From contig DATLYR010000003.1 in the NCBI GenBank assembly GCA_035574475.1, positions 1 to 39,512 of the forward strand: a stretch of DNA of 39,512 bases. Reading direction: 5' to 3'. Position 1 is the first letter of the stretch. Each line of letters starts with the position of its first letter. Position numbers and translations under genes: made by a program. Positions 28,012 through 36,330 of this stretch are shown here, one piece after another. Below the pieces are notes generated by a model. It searched no databases. It saw only the letters and a program-made list of their open reading frames with translations, and was not told the DNA's origin. This DNA comes from Nevskiales bacterium (GTDB lineage: Bacteria > Pseudomonadota > Gammaproteobacteria > Nevskiales > DATLYR01).

Positions 28012-28075
28012 TCAGTTGTTCCCCATGCAGTCCTGCAGCCTTATGGCGGTGAGCCGCTGGCCGTTCTTGTCTACG

Positions 28076-28129
28076 TTGGATGTCGCAGGGCCTCCCTGTA
28101 TCTTACAGGCTCGAACAGCACGCACCCAA
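28076..28129. promoter_or_regulatory. Overlapping divergent promoters with a shared palindromic operator
   Basis: Plus strand: TTGGAT (28076-28081), 17-bp spacer, TATCTT (28099-28104), driving the 28140 gene. Minus strand: TTGGGT (28129-28124), 18-bp spacer, TAAGAT (28105-28100), driving mod-res. A perfect palindrome CCTGTA-TCT-TACAGG (28095-28109) covers both -10 elements. A dimeric repressor bound there would shut both directions at once. It is not a LexA box, because the half-site spacing is wrong. Confidence 0.6.
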
Positions 28130-28139
28130 TACGGTCACG

Positions 28140-28964
28140 ATGAGCGAAAGGGCTTTAGTAGACGGATGGCCCGCATGGGCGCCAAAGGACTTGCTGGAAT
28201 GGTTCGGCCGGGTCGCAGATAAGCTCCCACCCAGACAGTTCGAGTTCTATGCGAAGCTCGCCAGCGATCAACGCATGCGTGAGGTTTGGGTGTGGTACGA
28301 GAAAGCCAGACATACGGCAACCCATCCGCTCGGCCGATCATCACTCTCATTCTGCATGAAAATCGCGGGCGCAATGAGCCTGCCCGAGAAACCCGGCAAC
28401 ATGAGCGTCAAGCAACGCGAGAAATACTTTGCGAAGGTTCGTCTGCACGCGACCGCTTTGCGCGATCTGCTTAACGACACCCTGTTTGACTACACCCCAT
28501 TCAGCGAGCTGGTCATAGATCAAGAGAAACTTGCGGATACCGTTGTAAGAGACCTGCAACCTTGGGGCGACGACGAGACGGGGCACGTTGTTGCTTATTG
28601 GGTGGACGACGACGGCGTGCGCAGGATGGACTGGGATTACCCACAATCACATTTCACGGAGCTTTTATTCAACGTCATTGAGTGGACACGCCAGGAAGAT
28701 TTCTGGGGAAGAGGCGGGTTGATGTCTAGCGCCCCAATCGGTCAAGCGAATTCGCCGAACATGCGCACAATATATTTCAACTACACGTTGTATAGCTCTC
28801 TTCTGCGCGACGGAATCAGCATTCCTTTCGCACTGCTTGCTACCACAGCGAATGTGGCACTGGATCTTCCCGCGCATTTGCTGGTGGATGAGGACACGGT
28901 GCGTAAACAGGTGCGGCGAGTCGAGGCCCGCCTCCGCAAGGAGGCTCCCGACAAAGCGTTCTGA
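28140..28964 (+). CDS. Uncharacterised 274-aa protein divergent from the RM operon
   Basis: I do not recognise this family. From ATG 28140 the protein is 274 aa, soluble, with many aromatic residues and no signal peptide or clear membrane helix. The N-terminal third is helical and Trp/Lys/Arg-rich (WAPKDLLEWFGRVADKLP). A middle part carries DDETGHVVAYWVDDDGVRRM, and the C-terminus is a charged helix (VRKQVRRVEARLRKE). GC content is visibly lower than in the chromosomal genes, as expected for acquired DNA. The frame opens at 28080, but that start would lie inside the predicted promoter. Sharing a promoter region with mod-res suggests a role tied to the RM system, or a cargo gene under the same repressor. 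Confidence 0.7.
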   Translation: MSERALVDGWPAWAPKDLLEWFGRVADKLPPRQFEFYAKLASDQRMREVWVWYEKARHTATHPLGRSSLSFCMKIAGAMSLPEKPGNMSVKQREKYFAKVRLHATALRDLLNDTLFDYTPFSELVIDQEKLADTVVRDLQPWGDDETGHVVAYWVDDDGVRRMDWDYPQSHFTELLFNVIEWTRQEDFWGRGGLMSSAPIGQANSPNMRTIYFNYTLYSSLLRDGISIPFALLATTANVALDLPAHLLVDEDTVRKQVRRVEARLRKEAPDKAF

Positions 28965-28966
28965 GC

Positions 28967-29000
28967 GGACAAAAATCCGCGGCTTCCCCATTTTTTGTCC
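28967..29000. repeat. Inverted repeat between the 274-aa gene and alpA
   Basis: GGACAAAAA (28967-28975) and TTTTTGTCC (28992-29000) are perfect 9-bp arms around a 16-base GC-rich spacer, two bases after the stop of the upstream gene. It could be a bidirectional terminator-like structure or a binding site for the nearby AlpA protein. Confidence 0.5.
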
Positions 29001-29065
29001 TGTCGCAAGCTGACGCTTTACGCGAGCATTCGCCCATGTTCAGCACTGCCCAGAGGAGGGCGAGC

Positions 29066-29263
29066 ATGGCCGAAAGCATCTTGCGACTGCCACAGGTGAA
29101 GGCCCGCACGGGCCTGAGCCGTTCCAGCATCTACGCCGCGATCTCGCGCGGCGAGTTTCCCAAGCCCGTCGCCTTGGGCACCCGCAGCGTCGGCTGGCCT
29201 GAAAGCGAGGTGAGCGCCTGGATCGAGCGCCGCATCGCGGCATCCCGCCGGCGCGCGGCGTAG
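29066..29263 (+). CDS. AlpA-family excision/transcription regulator
   Basis: 65-aa winged-helix (MerR-like) DNA-binding protein. It shows the family pattern ILRLPQVKARTGLSRSSIY, ISRGEFPKPVALG, and VGWPESEVSAWIERR. AlpA/Xis-type proteins in P4-like elements activate integrase transcription or act as excision factors, so this is the best candidate for binding the GGGGATAC repeats or the 28967-29000 palindrome. Start ATG 29066 has GAGGAGGG at 5-base spacing; the in-frame ATG at 29036 has none. Confidence 0.88.
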   Translation: MAESILRLPQVKARTGLSRSSIYAAISRGEFPKPVALGTRSVGWPESEVSAWIERRIAASRRRAA

Positions 29264-29270
29264 GACGCTT

Positions 29271-29789
29271 ATGGGGCGGCGTGCGCGCGGCGCGGAGCTG
29301 GGCGCCAAGCGGGAACCTGGGGGCTTTTCGGCATGGCCGAGAGCTTGCGCTAGAAGCGAAAACTTTTACCGGCTGAGCTACACGGCACGGTCGCTACTGT
29401 TCGAGTTCCTGACGCAGTACAGCGGGGCAAATAACGGCGATCTGACCTGCGCCTGGACCGTCCTGCGGGTCCGAGGCTGGAACTCCAAAAGCACGATTCA
29501 ATTCGCGCGTGACGAGCTGCTGCGTACCGGCTGGATCGTGGTTACTCGCTATGGCGGCTTGGGCGTTACGGAACTGTACGCGTTGACGTTCTTCGACATT
29601 GACGAGTGCCAGGGCAAGGTTGATCCGGAGCTGGTTGGCCGGCGCCTGAGTTACTGGCGAACAGGCCGCAATCTGCACTATCTGCCGAAGAAAAAGGCCG
29701 CTGCAAAAATGAAAAGCCACCCCGATTCTCAGGGCGGAAAGTCCCGAAATTCGGGGCGGCAAATCCCTATTCTCAGGCAGGCGTCATGA
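29271..29789 (+). CDS. Phage/plasmid-type protein of unknown function, possible replication-related
   Basis: 172 aa beginning MGRRARGAELGAKREPGGF. I recall a similar opening (MGRR-rich, then REPGGF) in a family common in prophages and integrative elements of Proteobacteria. The central part (YRLSYTARSLLFEFLTQY, NNGDLTCAW, RGWNSKSTIQFARDELLRTG) is compatible with a winged-helix fold. The last ~25 residues are Lys/Arg/Ser-rich and are encoded by the start of a phased DNA repeat array (29721-29856), an arrangement like initiator genes lying beside their iterons. No enzymatic motif is visible. It follows alpA by 7 bases and is probably co-transcribed. Confidence 0.65.
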   Translation: MGRRARGAELGAKREPGGFSAWPRACARSENFYRLSYTARSLLFEFLTQYSGANNGDLTCAWTVLRVRGWNSKSTIQFARDELLRTGWIVVTRYGGLGVTELYALTFFDIDECQGKVDPELVGRRLSYWRTGRNLHYLPKKKAAAKMKSHPDSQGGKSRNSGRQIPILRQAS

Positions 29790-29856
29790 AGGCAAGTCCC
29801 GATTCTCGGGTTTATTTGGAAGCCGCTGGACGCTGGCCTTTCCCCGATTCTCGGGG
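29721..29856. repeat. Phased palindromic repeats, CCCGATTCTCGGG (iteron-like array)
   Basis: Five copies: 29721, 29743, 29765, 29798 and 29843 (first C of CCCGA or CCCTA). The spacing is 22, 22, 33 and 45 bp, close to whole helical turns. The first three are tandem 22-bp units including a GGCGGAAAG-type tail. Each copy is itself a small inverted repeat (CCCGA-TTC-TCGGG); the last is extended to CCCC...GGGG. This pattern fits iterons of a replication origin or a cooperative operator. It lies at the 3' end of the 29271 gene and ends 47 bases before the next gene. Confidence 0.7.
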
Positions 29857-29903
29857 AGCTTCTAAGTTTTACCACTCCCTACCCGTACATCTGGGCGCTG
29901 TTC

Positions 29904-30509
29904 ATGGGCGGATTCGGTAGCGGCAACACCGGCTGGCGCCCTCACCTGGAGAGCGCCTTGTGCCTGAGTCTGCCGAAACTCAGGCACTGGGGTTACGTAC
30001 TGGCCGGCGGCACCGTCACGGGCAAACTGATCTGGACGTATGGCACGGATCAGTACGCGGGTTCCATTCGAGTCCACGCCAACGAGCACGGTGGCTGGAT
30101 CGAAATGCGCCACGAACTTCGTGAGCGCGCCCAGAGCATCGAGCTGGTGGCCGTGGCCCCGCCGTTCGGCGGCGTGCGCTGGTACATGCGCTGCCCCTAC
30201 ACCGGCCGGCGCGCGCTCAAGCTCTACCTGTTCAACGGTATCGAACTGTTCTGCTGCCGTGACGCGATCCGTCCGCGGCCCACCTACGCCAGCCAGCGCG
30301 TCTCAGGCTCCGACCGAATCATGGCGCAGCGCTGGGCGATACGGCGCAAGCTGGATGATCCCGGCGACCTGTTCACGATCCTGACGAAGCCGAAGTGGAT
30401 GCGCTGGCGGACGTTCGAGCGGTACGAGCAGCACGACAATGCGCTCGCCGAGCGTGAGAACGTGCATCTCTTGAGGTTGTTGGGAAGGCTGCAGAAAAAA
30501 CGGGGTTAG
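29904..30509 (+). CDS. Integrative-element protein starting MGGFGSG, degenerate zinc-ribbon
   Basis: 201 aa. The family, as I recall it from phages and islands, begins MGGxGSG and contains two CxxC knuckles around GRR...LY and ends in a WRT(F/Y)xR segment. Here MGGFGSGNTGW, RCPYTGRRALKLYLF, ELFCCRDAIRPRPTYASQR and KPKWMRWRTFERYE are visible. The second cysteine of each expected pair is missing (CPYT; CRDA), so metal binding is probably lost. The start has no clear ribosome site. Function unknown. Confidence 0.65.
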   Translation: MGGFGSGNTGWRPHLESALCLSLPKLRHWGYVLAGGTVTGKLIWTYGTDQYAGSIRVHANEHGGWIEMRHELRERAQSIELVAVAPPFGGVRWYMRCPYTGRRALKLYLFNGIELFCCRDAIRPRPTYASQRVSGSDRIMAQRWAIRRKLDDPGDLFTILTKPKWMRWRTFERYEQHDNALAERENVHLLRLLGRLQKKRG

Positions 30510-30528
30510 CCAGAAGTTTTAGGTTTAT

Positions 30529-30554
30529 CCCGCCGTGCGCAAGCCGCAGGCGGG
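30529..30554 (+). terminator. Strong hairpin after the MGGFGSG gene
   Basis: CCCGCC-G-TGCG-CAAGC-CGCA-GGCGGG, a 10-bp stem with one bulge, 20 bases after the stop at 30509. It has no T-run, so it acts as a terminator only if another factor helps, or as an RNA 3'-end stabiliser. Confidence 0.4.
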
Positions 30555-30698
30555 TCCTTCCCCTGCACCCTTTGCGGGTAATTTGGACCCCGCCGTTTTC
30601 CTAGATTCGTCGGGATTTTCGCGTTCCTTCACATGGGCAATACGACACCCGCGTAAATGCTGGGGATCGGCGCACCGAGGTGCAAACAAATCGAGGCC

Positions 30699-30896
30699 CT
30701 ACGGCGGCAGGTAGCAGCCGTGCTTGCCGTCGTAGACGCGCCAGCAGAGGTCCTGGAGCTGGAGCCGAAGCACGGTGCGGTCCACCTGCCGGGCACGGGC
30801 GGCGGCGTCGGCCAGCTCTGCGTCGGTGGGCGGCACGGTCGCGCAGGCGGCCAGCAGCCCGGTCAGCAGCGCGGCAATCGTGGCGGAGCGGTACAT
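30699..30896 (-). CDS. Small putative lipoprotein
   Basis: 65 aa from ATG 30896: MYRSATIAALLTGLLAAC is a good lipoprotein signal (lipobox LAAC, Cys18). A helical, Arg/Ala-rich region follows, then a C-terminal CWRVYDGKHGCYLPP with two cysteines that may pair. There is no ribosome site of note and no recognised family. It lies in an otherwise gene-free stretch (30510-31066) on the strand opposite its island neighbours. If it is not a gene, that stretch holds only the hairpin at 30529 and a possible promoter at 30963. Confidence 0.45.
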   Translation of the reverse strand: MYRSATIAALLTGLLAACATVPPTDAELADAAARARQVDRTVLRLQLQDLCWRVYDGKHGCYLPP

Positions 30897-30962
30897 GCGG
30901 GAATTACAGCACAGCGCAGGCTCACCGGCTGAGCCTGCACCCGTGGTATCAAGGACAAGTCT

Positions 30963-30992
30963 TTCAACCCGTGCCAAGGGAAGGGATAGTAT
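30963..30992 (+). promoter_or_regulatory. Candidate promoter for the last two island genes
   Basis: TTCAAC (30963-30968), 18-bp spacer, TAGTAT (30987-30992). It lies about 75 bases before the GTG start at 31067. Weak -35; tentative. Confidence 0.3.
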
Positions 30993-31066
30993 GGCCGTGA
31001 CTCGCTCAATGACATGCTGCGAAAGGACCCGGAAATGGTGCATTTGGCGATAGGCTTGCTGTTCAG

Positions 31067-31387
31067 GTGGGCGCCGTGATCCGGCAGCTCGACCTGGAGC
31101 CGTTCGATGCCCGTGACCCTCGGCTGATCCTGTCTTGGGACCCGGAGACCGGGGAGATCAGCGGGCCCGGTGCGGCATTCGTGCGTGGACGCATGGAGGG
31201 CTCGCCCGATGGCTTTGTGTCCTGCCATCCGGTGCCGTATTACCACCCGCTCAGCCGGGACCCGTTGCGCAGCATGACCGACATGGCTGCGATACTGGGC
31301 TTCGAGTACAAGCTGCCGGATGACCTGCAGGAACACTATCCCCAGCCCGAAGAAGACCCAGAGGCCGACGAAAACACCGTCTACTGA
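31067..31387 (+). CDS. Small acidic protein of unknown function
   Basis: 106 aa from GTG 31067, the first in-frame start after an upstream stop codon. An Asp/Pro-rich N-terminus (LEPFDARDPRLILSWDPETG) is followed by VRGRMEGSPDGFVSCHPVPYYHP and a strongly acidic tail (EEDPEADENTVY). No family is recognised. The stop lies 4 bases before the next gene, so the two are likely co-translated. A GTG at 31076 is an alternative start. Confidence 0.55.
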   Translation: MGAVIRQLDLEPFDARDPRLILSWDPETGEISGPGAAFVRGRMEGSPDGFVSCHPVPYYHPLSRDPLRSMTDMAAILGFEYKLPDDLQEHYPQPEEDPEADENTVY

Positions 31388-31391
31388 TGTC

Positions 31392-31622
31392 ATGAAGGAC
31401 TCAGACCTCCGCTATTTCGATGATTCCAAGCCGGTGTGTCAGTGCGATATTGCGCAATGCGAAATGTGCCAGCACTTCAAGGGCAAGCGGAGCTGCGCGG
31501 CTTTCGATCAGATCCCGGATGCGATCTGGGACAACAAGTTTGACCACCGGCAGCCCCATGCCGGCGATAAGGGTATCCGCTTCGAATGGCGCCACGACAT
31601 CCGGCCACCGGCCGGCGCCTAG
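31392..31622 (+). CDS. Small cysteine-rich protein of unknown function
   Basis: 76 aa from ATG 31392. Five cysteines (CQCDIAQCEMCQHF, then SCAAFDQIPDAIW) and a GDKGIRFEW end form a pattern seen in small hypothetical proteins with a C-x2-C...C-AF-IP..I motif, probably a zinc or other metal knuckle. It is placed as the last gene before the right-end repeats. An earlier in-frame ATG (31320) would overlap most of the upstream gene's tail and is rejected. Confidence 0.6.
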   Translation: MKDSDLRYFDDSKPVCQCDIAQCEMCQHFKGKRSCAAFDQIPDAIWDNKFDHRQPHAGDKGIRFEWRHDIRPPAGA

Positions 31623-31642
31623 TCGCGGGAAGTTAGCGTGAT

Positions 31643-31662
31643 GGGGATACGAGTGGGGATAC
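31643..31662. repeat. GGGGATAC repeats, right end of island
   Basis: Two direct copies at 31643-31650 and 31655-31662, a 12-bp step as in the left-end pair, 50 bases inside attR. Probably the second set of recombinase arm sites. Confidence 0.7.
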
Positions 31663-31712
31663 GTGGTGGCCCGCGCACAAGGACCATCACAGAATCAATC
31701 AGTTAGCAGAGA

Positions 31713-31736
31713 GTTCGGGTCCTCTCCTGGCACCAA
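31713..31736 (+). repeat. attR: displaced and decayed tRNA-Leu 3' end
   Basis: GTTCGGGTCCTCTCCTGG followed by CACCAA. Relative to the tRNA it has an A-to-G change in the T-loop and has lost one G of the acceptor strand. It cannot form a tRNA by itself. Confidence 0.85.
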
Positions 31737-31738
31737 AC

Positions 31739-31762
31739 AAACCGGCGGCAGCCGGTTTTTTT
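31739..31762 (+). terminator. Rho-independent terminator, probably the native tRNA-Leu terminator
   Basis: AAACCGGC/GCCGGTTT with a GGCA loop and a T-run, 3 bases after attR. Before the island inserted, it would have lain directly after the tRNA. It now also stands 50 bases beyond the end of purA (opposite strand). Confidence 0.8.
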
Positions 31763-31812
31763 GTGCGCGAAACCATGCACTTAGCCGGCTTTCGGGTACC
31801 GCGGGGCGCAGC

Positions 31813-34126
<2,314 letters not shown>

Positions 34127-34159
34127 GACAAAACGGCCTTTTCCAGCGCAAACGGGGGG

Positions 34160-34357
34160 TTATTGGCGCAGCAAGTGTAGCAGGACGAGGCCGCTGCCGA
34201 CCGCCACCGCGCCGGCGATGCGCAGGCTGCGGTTGTCCAGCCGGGCGATTTCCGCGATGACGGCCTTCCAGCGCTCTGGCGCCAGCAGCGGCCACAGGCC
34301 CTCGATGACCAGCACCAGGCACAGGGCCCGCAGCAGATCGAGCCAGAGCGGGGACAT
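34160..34357 (-). CDS. Small inner-membrane protein, DUF2065
   Basis: 65 aa with two hydrophobic segments (LLRALCLVLVIEGLWPLLAP and IAGAVAVGSGLVLLHLL) around WKAVIAEIARLDNRSLR. This is the conserved small gene between hflC and hisZ in many gammaproteobacteria. Its ATG directly follows the hflC TAG. Function unknown; location suggests a link with the HflKC complex. Confidence 0.9.
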   Translation of the reverse strand: MSPLWLDLLRALCLVLVIEGLWPLLAPERWKAVIAEIARLDNRSLRIAGAVAVGSGLVLLHLLRQ

Positions 34358-35230
34358 CTAGCGCCCGCCGGCTGGCGGATTGAAGTAGCGGAAGAACTCG
34401 CCCTCCGGCTCCAGCACCAGCACGTCGTCCTTGCTGCGCAGAGTATTCTGGTAAACCGCGAGGCTGCGATAGAAGCTGTAGAACTCGGGGTTGCGGCCGT
34501 AGGCGCGGGCGTAGATCTCGGCTGCCTCGGCATCGCCCTGGCCACGGATCTTCTCCGCCTCGCGATAGGCCTCGGCCAGGATGACCTCGCGCTGCCGGTC
34601 GGCGTCGGCGCGGATCCTTTCCGCGGCCTCGTCACCGCGCGCGCGCAGGTCGTTGGCCACGCGCTTGCGCTCCGACTCCATGCGCTCATACACCGAGCGC
34701 GTGACCTGGTCGGGCAGGTCGATGCGCTTGATGCGCACGTCCACCACCTCGATGCCCATGTCGGCCAGCTGCGGGTTGGCTGCCGTGGCCAGCTTCTTCA
34801 TGATCTCGGTGCGCTCGCCCGACACCGCCTGCTGCACGGTGCGCGCGCCGAACTCGTCGCGCAGGCCGCCCTTGATGATCTTGGACAGCCGGTCCAGCGC
34901 CTTGGCCTCGTCGCCGCCGGTGGCGCGGAAATAGCTGCCGACGTCCTTGATACGCCATTTAACGAAGAAGTCCACCACCAGGTTCTTCTTTTCCAGCGTC
35001 AGGAAGCGTTCTTCCTTGTTATCGAGTGTCAGGATGCGGCCATCGAAGCGCCGCACCTCGTCGATCACCGGCCACTTCAGGTGCAGGCCGGGCGCGTAAT
35101 CGGTGCCCTTGATCTTGCCGAGCTGGACGACGACAACCTTCTCGCGCTCGTCCACGGTGAAGGCGGACCCGAACACCAGACCGACGACGGCAATGGCCAG
35201 GAACAGGAGACTGAGCTGCCGTGGCGTCAT
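34358..35230 (-). CDS. hflC: HflC, SPFH/band-7 membrane protein
   Basis: 290 aa. N-terminal membrane helix (LSLLFLAIAVVGLVFGSAF), then the band-7 domain and a coiled-coil region rich in EAERIRADADRQREVIL. Forms the periplasm-facing HflK-HflC cage that surrounds and modulates the FtsH protease. It starts 3 bases after the hflK stop. Confidence 0.97.
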   Translation of the reverse strand: MTPRQLSLLFLAIAVVGLVFGSAFTVDEREKVVVVQLGKIKGTDYAPGLHLKWPVIDEVRRFDGRILTLDNKEERFLTLEKKNLVVDFFVKWRIKDVGSYFRATGGDEAKALDRLSKIIKGGLRDEFGARTVQQAVSGERTEIMKKLATAANPQLADMGIEVVDVRIKRIDLPDQVTRSVYERMESERKRVANDLRARGDEAAERIRADADRQREVILAEAYREAEKIRGQGDAEAAEIYARAYGRNPEFYSFYRSLAVYQNTLRSKDDVLVLEPEGEFFRYFNPPAGGR

Positions 35231-35233
35231 GGC

Positions 35234-36328
35234 TTACCTCCCGCGGCCGCGGTAATCGTTGGCGGGGGCCGCCGGCGCGGGACGCGCGGCCGGTGCCGGA
35301 ACCTGCGCCGCCGCATCGTCCGCCGGCGCGGCCGGCGCCTGGCGCATCAGCTGATCGACGGGCAGGTACAGCAGCTGGTTGCCGCTGTCGCTGTCGACCA
35401 CGATCTTGCTGGTATTGGCGAGCACGGATTCCATCGCGTCGAGATAGAGCCGTTTGCGCGTGACCTGGGGGGCACGCTCGTACTCGGCGCTCAGTGCCAC
35501 GAAGCGGTCGGCCTCGCCCTTGGCACGCTCGACCACGCGGCTGCGGTAGGCTTCCGCCTCGGCAATCTGGCGCGCCGCCTCACCCCGAGCGATCGGCAGG
35601 ATGGCGTTGGCATAGGCCTCGGCCTCGTTTTTCTTCTTGACCTCGTCCTCGCGCGAGCGCGTGACGTCGTCGAAGGCCGGCTGCACCGGATCCGGCGGCT
35701 GCACGTCCTGCAGCGTCAGTGTCGTGACCAGCAGGCCGGAGGCATAGGCATCGAGCCGATCCTGCAGAATGTTCTGGGTCTGCTGCGCGACCTCGACGCG
35801 GCCCTCGCTCAGTACGAAGTCCACCTTGCTTTTGCCCACGACCTCGCGCACTGCGCTCAGCATAGCTTCACGCAGCGTGAACTCCGGGTCGCGCAAGCGG
35901 AACAGGTAGTTCTCCGCATCGCTCACGCGGTACTGCACTGCCAGCTCGACGCTGACGATGTTCTCATCCTGGGTCAGCATCACCGCACGATCGGACAGCG
36001 ACTGAACCTGGTCGACGTTGACCTTCTCGACACGCTGAATGGGATAAGGCAGATGCCAGTGCGGCCCCGGACCGGTGGTGGCGACATGCTTGCCGAACTG
36101 CAGCACCACCCCGCGCTCGGCCGGCTGGATGATGTACATGCCCGACAGGATCCAGATCACGCCCACGGCTGCGGCGATCGCCAGCGCACTGAAGCGCCCC
36201 TCGCGGCCCGGTCCGCCACCGATGCCGCCGCGCAGGCGGCGCAGCAGCGTTTCGAAATCCGGCGGCCGCGGCCCCCGGGACGACCTGCTCCAGGGATCCT
36301 TGCCGTTACCGGGTTCATTCCAGCCCAT
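35234..36328 (-). CDS. hflK: HflK, SPFH/band-7 membrane protein
   Basis: 364 aa from ATG 36328 (MGWNEPGNGKDPW, the family start, with AGGA upstream). It has a Gly/Arg/Pro-rich N-terminus, a membrane helix (LAIAAAVGVIWILSGMYII), the band-7 domain and a Pro/Ala-rich C-terminal tail. Partner of HflC. The frame's earlier ATG (36370) lies inside hflX and is not needed. Confidence 0.97.
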   Translation of the reverse strand: MGWNEPGNGKDPWSRSSRGPRPPDFETLLRRLRGGIGGGPGREGRFSALAIAAAVGVIWILSGMYIIQPAERGVVLQFGKHVATTGPGPHWHLPYPIQRVEKVNVDQVQSLSDRAVMLTQDENIVSVELAVQYRVSDAENYLFRLRDPEFTLREAMLSAVREVVGKSKVDFVLSEGRVEVAQQTQNILQDRLDAYASGLLVTTLTLQDVQPPDPVQPAFDDVTRSREDEVKKKNEAEAYANAILPIARGEAARQIAEAEAYRSRVVERAKGEADRFVALSAEYERAPQVTRKRLYLDAMESVLANTSKIVVDSDSGNQLLYLPVDQLMRQAPAAPADDAAAQVPAPAARPAPAAPANDYRGRGR

Positions 36329-36330
36329 GC

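Noticed and set aside
28095-28109. LexA/SOS box
   Set aside because: CTGT and ACAG are separated by 5 bases instead of the 8 expected for gammaproteobacterial LexA.
29721-29856. CRISPR array
   Set aside because: Repeat cores are short palindromes with variable spacing and no unique spacers of constant length; no cas genes.
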